Assembly (NCBI RefSeq): GCF_016786355.1
Contig: NZ_JADWYX010000035.1
Span: forward strand, 1 to 64,000
Direction of reading: 5' to 3'
DNA length: 64,000 nucleotides
Origin: Frankia sp. AgB1.9
GTDB taxonomy: Bacteria; Actinomycetota; Actinomycetes; Frankiales; Frankiaceae
Below, piece after piece: positions 8,935 through 17,124 of this stretch. Below the pieces are notes generated by a model that was not told the origin of the DNA, searched no databases, and worked only from the letters and a program-made list of their open reading frames with translations. A program made the translations under genes and the position numbers. The first letter of the stretch is position 1; each line of letters starts with the position of its first letter.

Positions 8935-9711
8935 GTGACCGACACGTCGAGGGCGACGCCGCACGCCGAGGGCCGCCCGAGCGCCGGGCGCCCACCGGCC
9001 GCCGCCGCCCCGGACGACCCGGCCGCCGGGCAGCGGTCGCGGGAGGCCCGGGAGCGGCTGCTGCTGACCGCGGAACAGCTCTACGCCGAGCAGGGCCTCG
9101 CGGCGGTGTCGCTGCGCCAGATCTGCCGGGCCGCCGGCAACGGCAACAACAACGCGGTGCAGTACCACTTCGGCGACGAGCGCGGGCTGTTCGAGGCGAT
9201 CATCGCGCACCGGGTCCCACGCCTCGACCGGCGCCGAGCCGAGCTGCTCGCCGCCGCCCGCGCGGCCGGCCTCGACCAGTCCGTGCGCGGGCTGGTGGAC
9301 GTGCTGTTCCGGCCGCTCGCCGAGGAGGCACGCCGACTGGACAGCAGCTACGTCGGGTTCCTCGGCCGGTTCGTCTCCGCGCCGCCCGACCGTCATCCGT
9401 GGTTCGGCGGCGGGGAGCCGGCCGGGCCGGTGGGCCACGAGGTGTCCCTGGCGATCCTGGACCGTCTCCACGAGGCCCCGGCGGCGCTGCGCGGCCTGCG
9501 GCTGCGGCACGTCGTCGAGCTGTGCCTCGCCGCCCTCGCCGGGTTCGACCAGTCTCCGGCGGCCCGCGGGGGCGGGGGCGGTTTCGGCGGGGGCGAGGCT
9601 GTCTCCTACGACCTTTTCGTCACCGACCTTTTCGACATGGCGGCGGCGGCCCTGACCGCCGTGCCGTCCGCCGCCGAGCCCGCGGGCCATCGGGCCTCCG
9701 AAAACAGTTGA
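8935..9711 (+). CDS. TetR family transcriptional regulator
   Basis: This 258-residue regulator has an N-terminal TetR helix-turn-helix at about 30-80 (LLLTAEQLYAEQGLAAVSLR, then QYHFGDERGLFEAI). The ligand-binding part has a glycine run near residue 220 (GGGGGFGGG). I chose GTG 8935, preceded by GGAG at 8925-8928, over an in-frame start at 8842 that would overlap the ATPase gene. It lies 52 bp after the ATPase gene, inside the organosulfur locus. It is likely the local regulator, and its stop codon (9709-9711) lies within the second copy of the proposed operator. Confidence 0.85.
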   Translation: MTDTSRATPHAEGRPSAGRPPAAAAPDDPAAGQRSREARERLLLTAEQLYAEQGLAAVSLRQICRAAGNGNNNAVQYHFGDERGLFEAIIAHRVPRLDRRRAELLAAARAAGLDQSVRGLVDVLFRPLAEEARRLDSSYVGFLGRFVSAPPDRHPWFGGGEPAGPVGHEVSLAILDRLHEAPAALRGLRLRHVVELCLAALAGFDQSPAARGGGGGFGGGEAVSYDLFVTDLFDMAAAALTAVPSAAEPAGHRASENS

Positions 9712-9736
9712 CTTAACAGTTGTCGGCGCCATGCTG
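9703..9736 (+). promoter_or_regulatory. Putative promoter and operator before the second TauD gene
   Basis: AACAGTTGACTTAACAGTTG (9703-9722) shares AACAG-N-TGACTTAAC with 4958-4974. It also contains CAGTTG twice in direct orientation, six bases apart. TTGACT (9708-9713) could be a -35, with ATGCTG (9731-9736) 17 bases on as a poor -10. The site overlaps the end of the TetR gene. Two copies in one functional locus suggest a shared regulator. Confidence 0.5.
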
Positions 9737-9758
9737 GGATGACCAGGGAGGCGCAGCC

Positions 9759-10721
9759 GTGACAACTGTGAACCAGAATTCCGACGCGACCCAGGCCCGG
9801 CCGGGGCCGACGGGCACGTTGGATATCCGGCCGATGTCCGGGCATATCGGGGCCGAGATCTTCGGGGTGGACCTTTCCGAGCCGCTCGCACCGGCGGTCA
9901 CCGCCGAGATCCGGGCCGCGCTGCTCGCCTGGAAGGTCATCTTCTTCCGCGACCAGCGGCTGACGCCGGACCAGCACATCGCATTCGGGAGGCTGTTCGG
10001 CACGGTCGGCCCAGGGCATCCGACGCTCCCCACCCTGGAGGGCCACCCGGAGATCCTGCCGCTGGACACCCGCGCGTACGCCGGCCTGGACTCCTCGGGC
10101 GACCGGCACGGCGGCGGCATCCGGATCAAGAGCCTCTGGCACACCGACGTGACGTTCCTGCGCAACCCGCCGATGGGCTCGATCCTGCGCGGCGTCCTCG
10201 TCCCGCCGTACGGCGGCGACACGAACTTCCTGAACCTCGTCACCGCCTACGAGACGCTCTCGGCGCCGCTGCGCGACCTCGTCGACGGGCTGCACGCCGT
10301 CCACGTCAACCAGCTCCACCTCGACCGGGGTGACAGCAGCAAGCTGTCCGCCCTGTTCGCCAGCTCGCCGCTCGAGGCGGTCCACCCCGTGGTCCGCGTC
10401 CACCCGGAGACCGGCGAGCGGGCGCTGTTCGTGAATCCCACCTTCACGACCCGGATCGTCGAGCTGACCAACACCGAGAGCGCCCAGGTGCTGAACCTGC
10501 TCTACCAGCACATGACGAACCTGGAGTTCACCTGCCGGTTCCGCTGGCAGCCCGGCGACCTGGCCTTCTGGGACAACCGGGCGACCGCCCACCTGGTGCC
10601 CACCGACCATGGGACCGCCGGGTTCGACCGGGTGATGCACCGCATCACGATCACCGGCGACGTCCCCGTCGGCGTCGACGGCGCCGAGTCGACCGTGCGG
10701 GACGCCAGCTCGCTGACCTGA
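9759..10721 (+). CDS. TauD/TfdA Fe(II)/2-oxoglutarate dioxygenase, copy 2
   Basis: This 320-residue paralog of copy 1 keeps WHTDVTF, RATAHLV and MHRIT. It has about ten extra residues (around GLDSSGDRHGGGIR) before the iron motif and a longer N-terminus. GTG 9759 is chosen because GGGAGG lies seven bases upstream; a frame open to 9720 has no ribosome site. It has its own promoter-like region and ends 23 bp before a convergent gene. Two similar dioxygenases with one transporter probably widen the substrate range (inference). Confidence 0.87.
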   Translation: MTTVNQNSDATQARPGPTGTLDIRPMSGHIGAEIFGVDLSEPLAPAVTAEIRAALLAWKVIFFRDQRLTPDQHIAFGRLFGTVGPGHPTLPTLEGHPEILPLDTRAYAGLDSSGDRHGGGIRIKSLWHTDVTFLRNPPMGSILRGVLVPPYGGDTNFLNLVTAYETLSAPLRDLVDGLHAVHVNQLHLDRGDSSKLSALFASSPLEAVHPVVRVHPETGERALFVNPTFTTRIVELTNTESAQVLNLLYQHMTNLEFTCRFRWQPGDLAFWDNRATAHLVPTDHGTAGFDRVMHRITITGDVPVGVDGAESTVRDASSLT

Positions 10722-10744
10722 GGTTCGGCTCCCTGATCTGACGC

Positions 10745-11533
10745 TCAGCCTTCTGGGCGGCCGATGCGCACGTCGACGCCCGGGGAGTAGTGGACCAGCG
10801 GCTCGCCGGCCGGGGCCGGGAGGCCGGCGGCGGTCAGCAGCGTGTCGTCGAGGTCGAGCAGCTCGGCGCTGTGCAGCGGCCACGGGAGGTGCCAGGCCCG
10901 GGCGGTGCGCGGGGCACCCGACCGGACCGGGCTGAACAGGCGGAACCGCGCGGTGAGGAAGTGGTCGCGCTCGTCGAGCTCCGCCGGGGCGATCGGCTCC
11001 CCCGGCCGGACCACCACCCGGCTCGTCGCGTCCGCGCGGCTGGCGGCGCCGCCAGGCCCAGGCCAGCGGCGGCGGCAGGTGTAGGTCGTCGTGCCCGCCA
11101 CGGCGTCCCCGTCGGGACGGTCCTCGTCGAGACGCATCGCGGACCAGAAGTACGGCAGCCGGTACGTCGTCCTCGCGGTGGCGACCGCGCCGAACCGGGC
11201 CGCGTCCAGCGAGAAGAACCAGATCCCCGGCCGGCCCTGCTCGTCGCGCACGTAGGTCCGGACGTTGGTCTCCGGGAAGTACGACGCCCACGGCACCCCG
11301 AGGCCGCGCCGCCCGGTCGTCACCCGCATGAAGAAGGGCACCAGGCTCACCCAGGCCGCCCCGGCGGTGGTCTCGGCCTCCAGGCCGGCCGGCAGCAGCG
11401 CCTGGACGGCGTCCGGGTCGTAGGCCCAGTGCAGGAACGTCAGCCGCTCCCAGCGCTGGCGCATCACCGGCCGCTCGACCGTGAACGGGCACTCGCCAGG
11501 GCCGGCCCCCGCGGGCACGCTCTCGACCGTCAT
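10745..11533 (-). CDS. DUF2071 (YqjF-like) protein
   Basis: This 262-residue protein matches the DUF2071/COG3361 pattern: RQRWERLTFLHWAYDPDAVQ near the start, then WVSLVPFFMR, FPETNVRTYVRD, GIWFFSLDA and a C-terminal LDLDDTLLTAAGL with HYSPGVDVRIG. The family is thought to have a lipocalin/acetoacetate-decarboxylase-like fold; its biochemical role is not established. It is soluble and has no signal peptide. It converges with the TauD2 gene and is divergent from the ABC-2 exporter 209 bp away. Confidence 0.85.
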   Translation of the reverse strand: MTVESVPAGAGPGECPFTVERPVMRQRWERLTFLHWAYDPDAVQALLPAGLEAETTAGAAWVSLVPFFMRVTTGRRGLGVPWASYFPETNVRTYVRDEQGRPGIWFFSLDAARFGAVATARTTYRLPYFWSAMRLDEDRPDGDAVAGTTTYTCRRRWPGPGGAASRADATSRVVVRPGEPIAPAELDERDHFLTARFRLFSPVRSGAPRTARAWHLPWPLHSAELLDLDDTLLTAAGLPAPAGEPLVHYSPGVDVRIGRPEG

Positions 11534-11742
11534 GCGGCCATCCTCCGCCGTGGCGGTCGGCCGGCCCGCGCCGGGACCGGGACCGCCTGCACCGACCGGG
11601 CGGTTGGTCGGTGCAGGACCACAGGGAGGGTCGCCCGGGCCTCCGGATATGCCGACAAGAACCGAGTGCTGCCGTTACGGTCGGTAAGGACACGCCGGGG
11701 CTGACGACCGGCGCGCCACCGCCGCGCGCACCCGGGGGGAAC

Positions 11743-12561
11743 GTGACCGTCGCAGTCGTCCCCGAGGCGCGGGCCTGGTGGGCCATCGCGGCGGCGAGTG
11801 CCCGGTCCCACGTCGCCTACCGGGTGACCGTCGCCGCCTCGGTGCTGTCGAACGTCACGCTGACGGTGCTGCGCGGCTACATCGCGCAGGCCGTGTGGAC
11901 GGCCCGGCCGGGGCTCGCCGGCTACGACGTGGCGCGGGCCGTGACCTTCGTCGTCCTCGGGCAGGCCCTGACCTCGACGTTCGCCGTCTTCGGCGGCATG
12001 ATCGACGTGCCGTGGCGGGTCGAGAACGGCGCGATCGCCGTCGACCTGGCCCGCCCGTTCGGGTTCCTGCGCTGGTGGCTGGCCCGGGAGATCGGCCGGG
12101 CCGGCGTCTTCCTGGTCAGCCGGGCGGTGCCGGCGGGGCTCGTCGGGCTCGCGGTGTTCGGCGCCCGGCCGCCGGCGTCGACGGCCGCGGCCCTGGGGTT
12201 CACCGCGAGCCTGCCGCTAGCGCTGCTCGTCGCGTTCGCCATCCGCTACCTGGTGGCGCTGACAGCGTTCTGGATCACCGACGTGCGCGGCGCGCTCGTG
12301 GTCTCGTCGCTGGCGCTGATGTTCTTCTCGGGCGCGGTGCTGCCGTTGACCATCTTCCCTGGCACCTTCGGGGCCGTCGCCCGGTCGTTGCCGTTCGGCG
12401 CGGTCGTCCAGGTCCCGATGGACATCTACCTGCGCCCGACCGGCGGTCCCGGGATCGGCCAGGAGCTGGGGTTCCAGGCGGTGTGGGCCGTGGCCCTGCT
12501 GCTGGGGGCACGGCTGGCCACCGGCCGGGCGCTGCGCCGCCTCGTCGTGCAGGGCGGCTGA
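11743..12561 (+). CDS. ABC-2 type permease, subunit 1 (PF06182-like)
   Basis: This 272-residue integral membrane protein has about six helices. DLARPFGFLRWWLAREIGR between the early helices and FSGAVLPLTIFPG late in the protein are typical of the ABC-2 permease family formerly called DUF990. GTG 11743 has a GGGGGGA tract just upstream. It is the first of three close genes (two permeases, one ATPase), so the exporter is probably a permease heterodimer with an ATPase homodimer. The substrate is unknown. Confidence 0.82.
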   Translation: MTVAVVPEARAWWAIAAASARSHVAYRVTVAASVLSNVTLTVLRGYIAQAVWTARPGLAGYDVARAVTFVVLGQALTSTFAVFGGMIDVPWRVENGAIAVDLARPFGFLRWWLAREIGRAGVFLVSRAVPAGLVGLAVFGARPPASTAAALGFTASLPLALLVAFAIRYLVALTAFWITDVRGALVVSSLALMFFSGAVLPLTIFPGTFGAVARSLPFGAVVQVPMDIYLRPTGGPGIGQELGFQAVWAVALLLGARLATGRALRRLVVQGG

Positions 12562-12564
12562 ACG

Positions 12565-13470
12565 ATGCCTCCCGCGAACTCCGACCCGCCGACGTCCGGT
12601 CTGGCTCCGCGCGGTGGCGCTGCCCGGGACGCGCGGACCGGCTGGCTGGTCGGGCGGGGTCGCCTCCTGCTGGATGAGGCCAGGGCCTACCTGCTGCTGG
12701 TCCGGGTCGCGTTCCGGGAGGCGGGGCAGTACCGGACGTCGCTCGCGCTGCGCTCGCTGACCGAGGCGGCCGCGACTGTCCTCGACCTGGCCACGATCGG
12801 GATCATCTTCGCCCAGCTGCCGAGGCTCGCTGGCTTCTCGCTCGCCGAGGTCGCGTTCCTGTACGGCACGTCGGCGCTGGCGTTCGCGCTGGCGGAGGCG
12901 TTCGTCGGCCCGCTCGACCGGCTGGGCTGGCACATCAGCGACGGCCGGTTCGACGTCGTGCTGATCCGGCCGGTCAGCGTGCTCGTCCAGACCGCGACCA
13001 TGGCCTTCGCCCCGGCGCGGGTGGCCCGGGTCGTGCAGCCGCTCGTCATCGTCGTCGTCAGCTGCCTCGCCCTGCCGGTCCACTGGACCGCGGACCGCGT
13101 GCTGCTGGTGCCGGGGATGGTCGCCTGCGGGGCGGTCATCGCGACCGGCGCGTTCGTCGCCACGGCCGCGGTGCTGTTCGTCGCCCCGGACGCGACCGTC
13201 GCCGTGTCGGCCAGCACGCAGGGCTCGGCGCTGGCGGCCCGCTACCCGCTGACGATCTACGGCCATCACCTGGCGCTGCTGCTGACCGTCGTGCTGCCGA
13301 TCGGCTTCGTCAGCTGGCTGCCGGCGCTGCACGTGCTGGGCCGACCCGACCCACTCGGCCTGCCCACCGCGCTGCGCTTCGCCTCCCCGCTGGTCGCCGT
13401 CGTGACCACCGCGGTGGCGGCGCTCGCCTGGCGGGCCGGGGTCCGCCGCTACCGCAGCACGGGGAGCTGA
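12565..13470 (+). CDS. ABC-2 type permease, subunit 2 (PF06182-like)
   Basis: This 301-residue second permease starts 3 bp after the first one ends. A ~40-residue cytoplasmic N-terminus precedes about six helices. GWHISDGRFDVVLIRPVSVL is the counterpart of the DLARPFG loop in subunit 1, which shows that the two are related. It ends 8 bp before the ATPase gene. Confidence 0.82.
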   Translation: MPPANSDPPTSGLAPRGGAARDARTGWLVGRGRLLLDEARAYLLLVRVAFREAGQYRTSLALRSLTEAAATVLDLATIGIIFAQLPRLAGFSLAEVAFLYGTSALAFALAEAFVGPLDRLGWHISDGRFDVVLIRPVSVLVQTATMAFAPARVARVVQPLVIVVVSCLALPVHWTADRVLLVPGMVACGAVIATGAFVATAAVLFVAPDATVAVSASTQGSALAARYPLTIYGHHLALLLTVVLPIGFVSWLPALHVLGRPDPLGLPTALRFASPLVAVVTTAVAALAWRAGVRRYRSTGS

Positions 13471-13478
13471 GCCATCGC

Positions 13479-14537
13479 ATGACAGCCGACGAAGGCGGTG
13501 ACCGGCTGGTCGTCATCGAGGTCGAGGGAGCGACGAAGACCTTCGTCCAGCGCCGTCGGGTCGTGGGGCGGGGGCTGCGCCGCCAACGGCTCGACGTCCA
13601 CGCGGTCCGCGACGTGTCGTTCACCGTGCGAGCCGGCGAGATGGTCGGCTATCTCGGGCCGAACGGCGCCGGGAAGAGCACCACGATCAAGATGCTGATC
13701 GGCATCCTGACGCCGACGGCGGGCCGGCTGCGGGTCGCCGGCCTTGACCCCGCTCGCCAGCGGCTCGCGCTGGCCCGGCGGATCGGCGTCGTGTTCGGGC
13801 ACCGGTCCACCCTGTGGTGGGACCTGCCGCTGCGGGACAGCTTCGAGCTGGTTCGCCACCTCTACGGGGTCCCGGTCGACCGGTACCGGGCCAACCTGGA
13901 CCGGTTCGTCGACCTGCTGGACCTCGGCCCGTTCCTGGCGACCCCGGTCCGGCAGCTGTCCCTCGGGCAGCGGATGCGCGGCGACCTGACGGCGGCCTTC
14001 CTGCCCGACCCCACGATCGTCTACCTCGACGAGCCGACGATTGGCCTCGACGTCGTCTCGAAGGCGGCGGTGCGTTCGTTCCTGGCCGAGACGAACCGCG
14101 AGCACGGGACGACCATCATGCTCACTACCCACGACACCGCGGACATCGAGCAGCTGTGCCGCCGGGTGCTCGTGATCGACCACGGCCGGCTCGGCTTCGA
14201 CGGCGACCTCGCGACGCTGCGCGACCGCCTCGGCGGCGACCGCACGCTGATCGTCGACCTGCCCGGCCCGGTGCCTGCGGTCTTCGTCACCACCCCGGGC
14301 GCGCGGGTGGTCCGCGTCGACGGCCCCCGTCAGTGGCTGTCGTTCCCGGCCACAGCGAGCGCCGCCCCGCTCATCGCCGAGCTCGCCGCCCGCTACCCGG
14401 TCGTCGACCTCTCGATCCGCGAGCCCGCCATCGAGGACGTCATCACCCGCCTCTACACCAGCGGCCCCATCCCAACGGCCCGCCAGCCCACGACCCCGAC
14501 CGACCACTCCAGCGCCTCGGCGGCCGGGGAACCGTGA
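13479..14537 (+). CDS. ABC transporter ATPase of the ABC-2 exporter
   Basis: This 352-residue ATPase has P-loop LGPNGAGKSTTIKML, signature LSLGQRMRGDL, Walker B IVYLDEPTIGLD and switch TTHDTADIEQL. The FGHRSTLWWDLPL segment after the Q-loop is typical of ATPases that pair with PF06182 permeases. A C-terminal ~120-residue extension ends in a low-complexity Thr/Pro/Ser tail. It is the third gene of the exporter operon. Confidence 0.88.
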   Translation: MTADEGGDRLVVIEVEGATKTFVQRRRVVGRGLRRQRLDVHAVRDVSFTVRAGEMVGYLGPNGAGKSTTIKMLIGILTPTAGRLRVAGLDPARQRLALARRIGVVFGHRSTLWWDLPLRDSFELVRHLYGVPVDRYRANLDRFVDLLDLGPFLATPVRQLSLGQRMRGDLTAAFLPDPTIVYLDEPTIGLDVVSKAAVRSFLAETNREHGTTIMLTTHDTADIEQLCRRVLVIDHGRLGFDGDLATLRDRLGGDRTLIVDLPGPVPAVFVTTPGARVVRVDGPRQWLSFPATASAAPLIAELAARYPVVDLSIREPAIEDVITRLYTSGPIPTARQPTTPTDHSSASAAGEP

Positions 14538-14601
14538 CAGCGCGCCCTTTACGGGAACGATGCCGCGGCTCTCGCCGGACCGCGAAGGTCATCCCGGCAA
14601 G

Positions 14602-14676
14602 TGATCGCAGTTTTGGCCCTCAAGTGGTCGTGAATCGGGCCTTCCCGCAGCCATTTGAGGGCGCAAACGGCGATCA
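14602..14676. repeat. Interspersed hairpin repeat, copy 1
   Basis: The left arm begins TGATCGCAGTTTTGGCCCTC and the right arm ends GAGGGCGCAAACGGCGATCA. Near the loop the stem reads CTCAAGTGG against CCATTTGAG, whereas copy 4 reads CTCTGGTGG against CCACCAGAG. Both arms changed together, so pairing is kept. Confidence 0.85.
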
Positions 14677-14815
14677 TGTCTGGGGATCGGAGCGGGACCG
14701 CGCCGCCGACGATCGCGGCCTCGCCGGCCCGCGTCGCCGTCAGTTAGCACTCGGGCCCGTCCGGACCGGCTGGTGCCGGGCCCGCGACGCCACCCCCGCG
14801 CCGCACCCCAGACCA

Positions 14816-14890
14816 TGATCGCGAGTTTGGCCCCGAGGTGGTTGCGACCGGCACCGATTCACGACCACCAGAGGGCCAAGACGGCGATCA
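14816..14890. repeat. Interspersed hairpin repeat, copy 2
   Basis: The left arm starts TGATCGCGAGTTTGGCCCC and the right arm ends CAGAGGGCCAAGACGGCGATCA from position 14869. It lies 139 bp after copy 1 in the same orientation. The outer 6 bp and the central GTGG/CCAC block pair; some positions are mismatched. Confidence 0.8.
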
Positions 14891-15231
14891 AGTCGGCGCC
14901 GCGACGGGCCGAGGTCGTCGGATGCGGCATCAGCCGCGCCCGGTCGCGCGCTCCGCTGGAAACGGCGCGGTGGCCCGGTCGCCACCCGCTAGCCACTCGC
15001 GTGTCAACCGTGCGTCGCCGACCGGGGCGACAATGTGCCTTCTTCGACATCGCAGTGGTAATTCACTGCTACACGCCGGTGGAAATGACGCCGGTATCGC
15101 CAGGGTGGCGCGCGGATTTGTCGTCCGTCTGACATTCAGCGCGCGACCAGTCGCCACGGCACGGAGCCGACACCTAAAGTGCGATACCGGCTCACTGCGC
15201 ATTGGCCGGCTTCCTGGAGGTTCGCTGTGAG

Positions 15232-17124
15232 ATGGGTCGTGCCAAGAGCGGCCAGGCCGTGAACGACGCCTCCAAGCCGGCGAGGCCCGAGCCGACGGGC
15301 CCCAAGCCGACAGAGCCCGAGCCGGCGATGACCACGGGCGCAGGTCGCGTCGTCGTCATCACGGGCAGCGTCGGCGCGGGCCACGACGGTGCCGCCCGGG
15401 AATGGGCCCGGCTGCTGCGCGCCCGCGGCTACGAGGTCGAGGTCCACGACTTCCTGGACATCCTGGGCCGACTGCTCGGGACCGGGATGCGCAACGCCTA
15501 CGAGACGATGCTGTTCCGCGCGCCCTGGCTGTACACCGTGCTCTTCTGGGTCGCGGCGGTCCCGCGCGGGGTCTCGCTGCTCAGCCGGACGGTGCTCGCG
15601 CCGTTCCGGCCCCGGCTGCTCGCCCTGCTGCCCGCCGACACCGTCGCGGTGCTGGCGACCTACCCCTTGGCCGGCCAGGTGATCGGCAGGCTGCGCCGCA
15701 AACGGCTGCTGCCCGTGCCCGCGTTCACCTTCCTGACCGACTTCTCGGTGCACCGGCTGCTGGTCGCGCCCGGCATCGACGCGCACTACGTGCTGCACGA
15801 CGTCAGTGCCGCCCAGGCCCGGGCGCTCGGCGCCGCCGGGATCGTGGTGACCGGCCCGGTGGTCTCACCGAGGTTCGGCCCGGTCACCGCGGCGGGCCGC
15901 GCCGAGGCCCGGGAACGGTTCGGGCTGCCCGCGGGCGGGCGGCTCGCCCTGCTGGTCGCGGGCTCGTGGGGTGTCGGCGACGTGGAGCGCACGGCCGCCG
16001 AGATCGTCGCGACCGGCGCCGCCACACCGGTGATCGTCTGCGGGCGCAACGAGACCCTGCGTGCCAGGCTGGCGCAGGCGGGGCTCGGTCATCCGCTCGG
16101 CTGGGTGTCCGACATGCCGGGGCTGATGCGAGCCGTGGACGTGCTGGTGGAGAACGCCGGCGGGCTCACCTCGCTGGAGGCGATGGCCAGTGGGCTGCCG
16201 GTCGCCAGCTACCGGTCGATCCCCGGTCATGGCCGGGCCAACGCCGCCGCGCTGCACGCCGCCGGCGTCTCGTACTGGATCCGCCGCCCGGACGAGCTGG
16301 GACCGGCTCTCGCCGAGCTCGTCGACGGACCGCGGGGGCGCCGGCAACGGGCCGCCGGGCTCGCGCTGTTCCAGACCGACCCGTCCGAGGTGCTCGGGCG
16401 CGCGATCGAGGACGCCGCCGCGGACCGGCCGGCCTCGCTGGCCCGGGCCCGGGCGTCCCGGGCGCTCGCGGCCGAGGGACGGCGCCGCTGGCCCAGGCGA
16501 GCGGCGTTCGCCGCCGCCACGGCCGGCTTCCTCGGCTTCAACGCGACGTTCGGGACGTCGATCGCGGTCGCGCACGGCCTCGACTCGGCCCGCCCCGCGC
16601 GGCCGGAGGCGATCTACCTCGTCGTCCACCCGAACGAGCACACCGACGTCACTCCGGCGACACTGGCCTTGCTGCGCGACGCGCACGCCGCCGTCGCAAT
16701 CGACGCCGACCTGATCCACCGCGACCCGGCCCTGGCCAGGCTGCTCGCCACCTCCGGTCTGCAGGTGGTGAACGCCGGCGGGGGGACGCCGTACCGGACC
16801 GGGCTCGTCGGCGGGCGCACGGCGATCGGGCACACCGCGTTCGCGATCCACCGGCTGGGCGGGCCCCGGCCGGTGTCGTTCCTGAGCAGCGGTGACCTGG
16901 ACGCCGTCGACCTGGCGACCGTGTCGTACCTGGACGAGACCATCGTCGTGCCCAACGCGCGCGTCCGGGGCGGGGCACCGATACCGCCGCTGGGCCGAGG
17001 GGGAACCGTGCTCATCGAATGCCCGGCCGCGCCGGACTGCGGGCTGACCGTCACGCTGGCCCAGCGAGACGGCCTGATCGTCGGCCAGACGCTGCGGGCC
17101 GGCACGCTGAGCAGGCACACGTGA
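15232..17124 (+). CDS. MGDG-synthase-type glycosyltransferase with C-terminal deacetylase-like domain
   Basis: The protein has 630 residues. A Pro/Glu/Lys-rich start (KPTEPEPA) precedes the glycosyltransferase fold: GSVGAGHDGAAREWARLLR (MGDG-synthase N-domain) and the GT28 C-domain with VICGRNETLR, GWVSDMPGLMRAVDVLVENA and GGLTSLEAMASGLPV. It probably moves a sugar from a nucleotide donor to a lipid. After about residue 410 comes one hydrophobic stretch (FAAATAGFLGFNATFG). The last domain, ~190 residues, resembles a NodB deacetylase fold but lacks the Asp-Asp and His motifs. ATG 15232 follows GGAGG (15215-15219); TTG 15202 is an alternative. GTGA overlap with the true deacetylase gene downstream. 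Confidence 0.78.
   Translation: MGRAKSGQAVNDASKPARPEPTGPKPTEPEPAMTTGAGRVVVITGSVGAGHDGAAREWARLLRARGYEVEVHDFLDILGRLLGTGMRNAYETMLFRAPWLYTVLFWVAAVPRGVSLLSRTVLAPFRPRLLALLPADTVAVLATYPLAGQVIGRLRRKRLLPVPAFTFLTDFSVHRLLVAPGIDAHYVLHDVSAAQARALGAAGIVVTGPVVSPRFGPVTAAGRAEARERFGLPAGGRLALLVAGSWGVGDVERTAAEIVATGAATPVIVCGRNETLRARLAQAGLGHPLGWVSDMPGLMRAVDVLVENAGGLTSLEAMASGLPVASYRSIPGHGRANAAALHAAGVSYWIRRPDELGPALAELVDGPRGRRQRAAGLALFQTDPSEVLGRAIEDAAADRPASLARARASRALAAEGRRRWPRRAAFAAATAGFLGFNATFGTSIAVAHGLDSARPARPEAIYLVVHPNEHTDVTPATLALLRDAHAAVAIDADLIHRDPALARLLATSGLQVVNAGGGTPYRTGLVGGRTAIGHTAFAIHRLGGPRPVSFLSSGDLDAVDLATVSYLDETIVVPNARVRGGAPIPPLGRGGTVLIECPAAPDCGLTVTLAQRDGLIVGQTLRAGTLSRHT

Larger units (their letters stand above)
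14538..15231. other. Intergenic region with two hairpin repeats
   Basis: This 694-bp gap lies between two same-strand operons. It carries two members of the ~77-nt hairpin family (14602-14676 and 14816-14890). The remainder has open frames on both strands but no recognisable protein. AT-richer sequence at 15046-15070 may hold the promoter of the glycosyltransferase operon; no clear hexamers are seen. Confidence 0.6.

Noticed and set aside
11611..11742. Longer N-terminus for the first ABC-2 permease
   Set aside because: The extra residues are unlike the family, and GTG 11743 has a G-rich ribosome site.
9606..11786. 726-codon minus-strand frame across TauD2 and the DUF2071 gene
   Set aside because: Low-complexity shadow; it contradicts two well-supported genes in other frames.
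14773..15230. Plus-strand frames running through hairpin repeat 2
   Set aside because: They have no natural protein composition and would translate the repeat arms.
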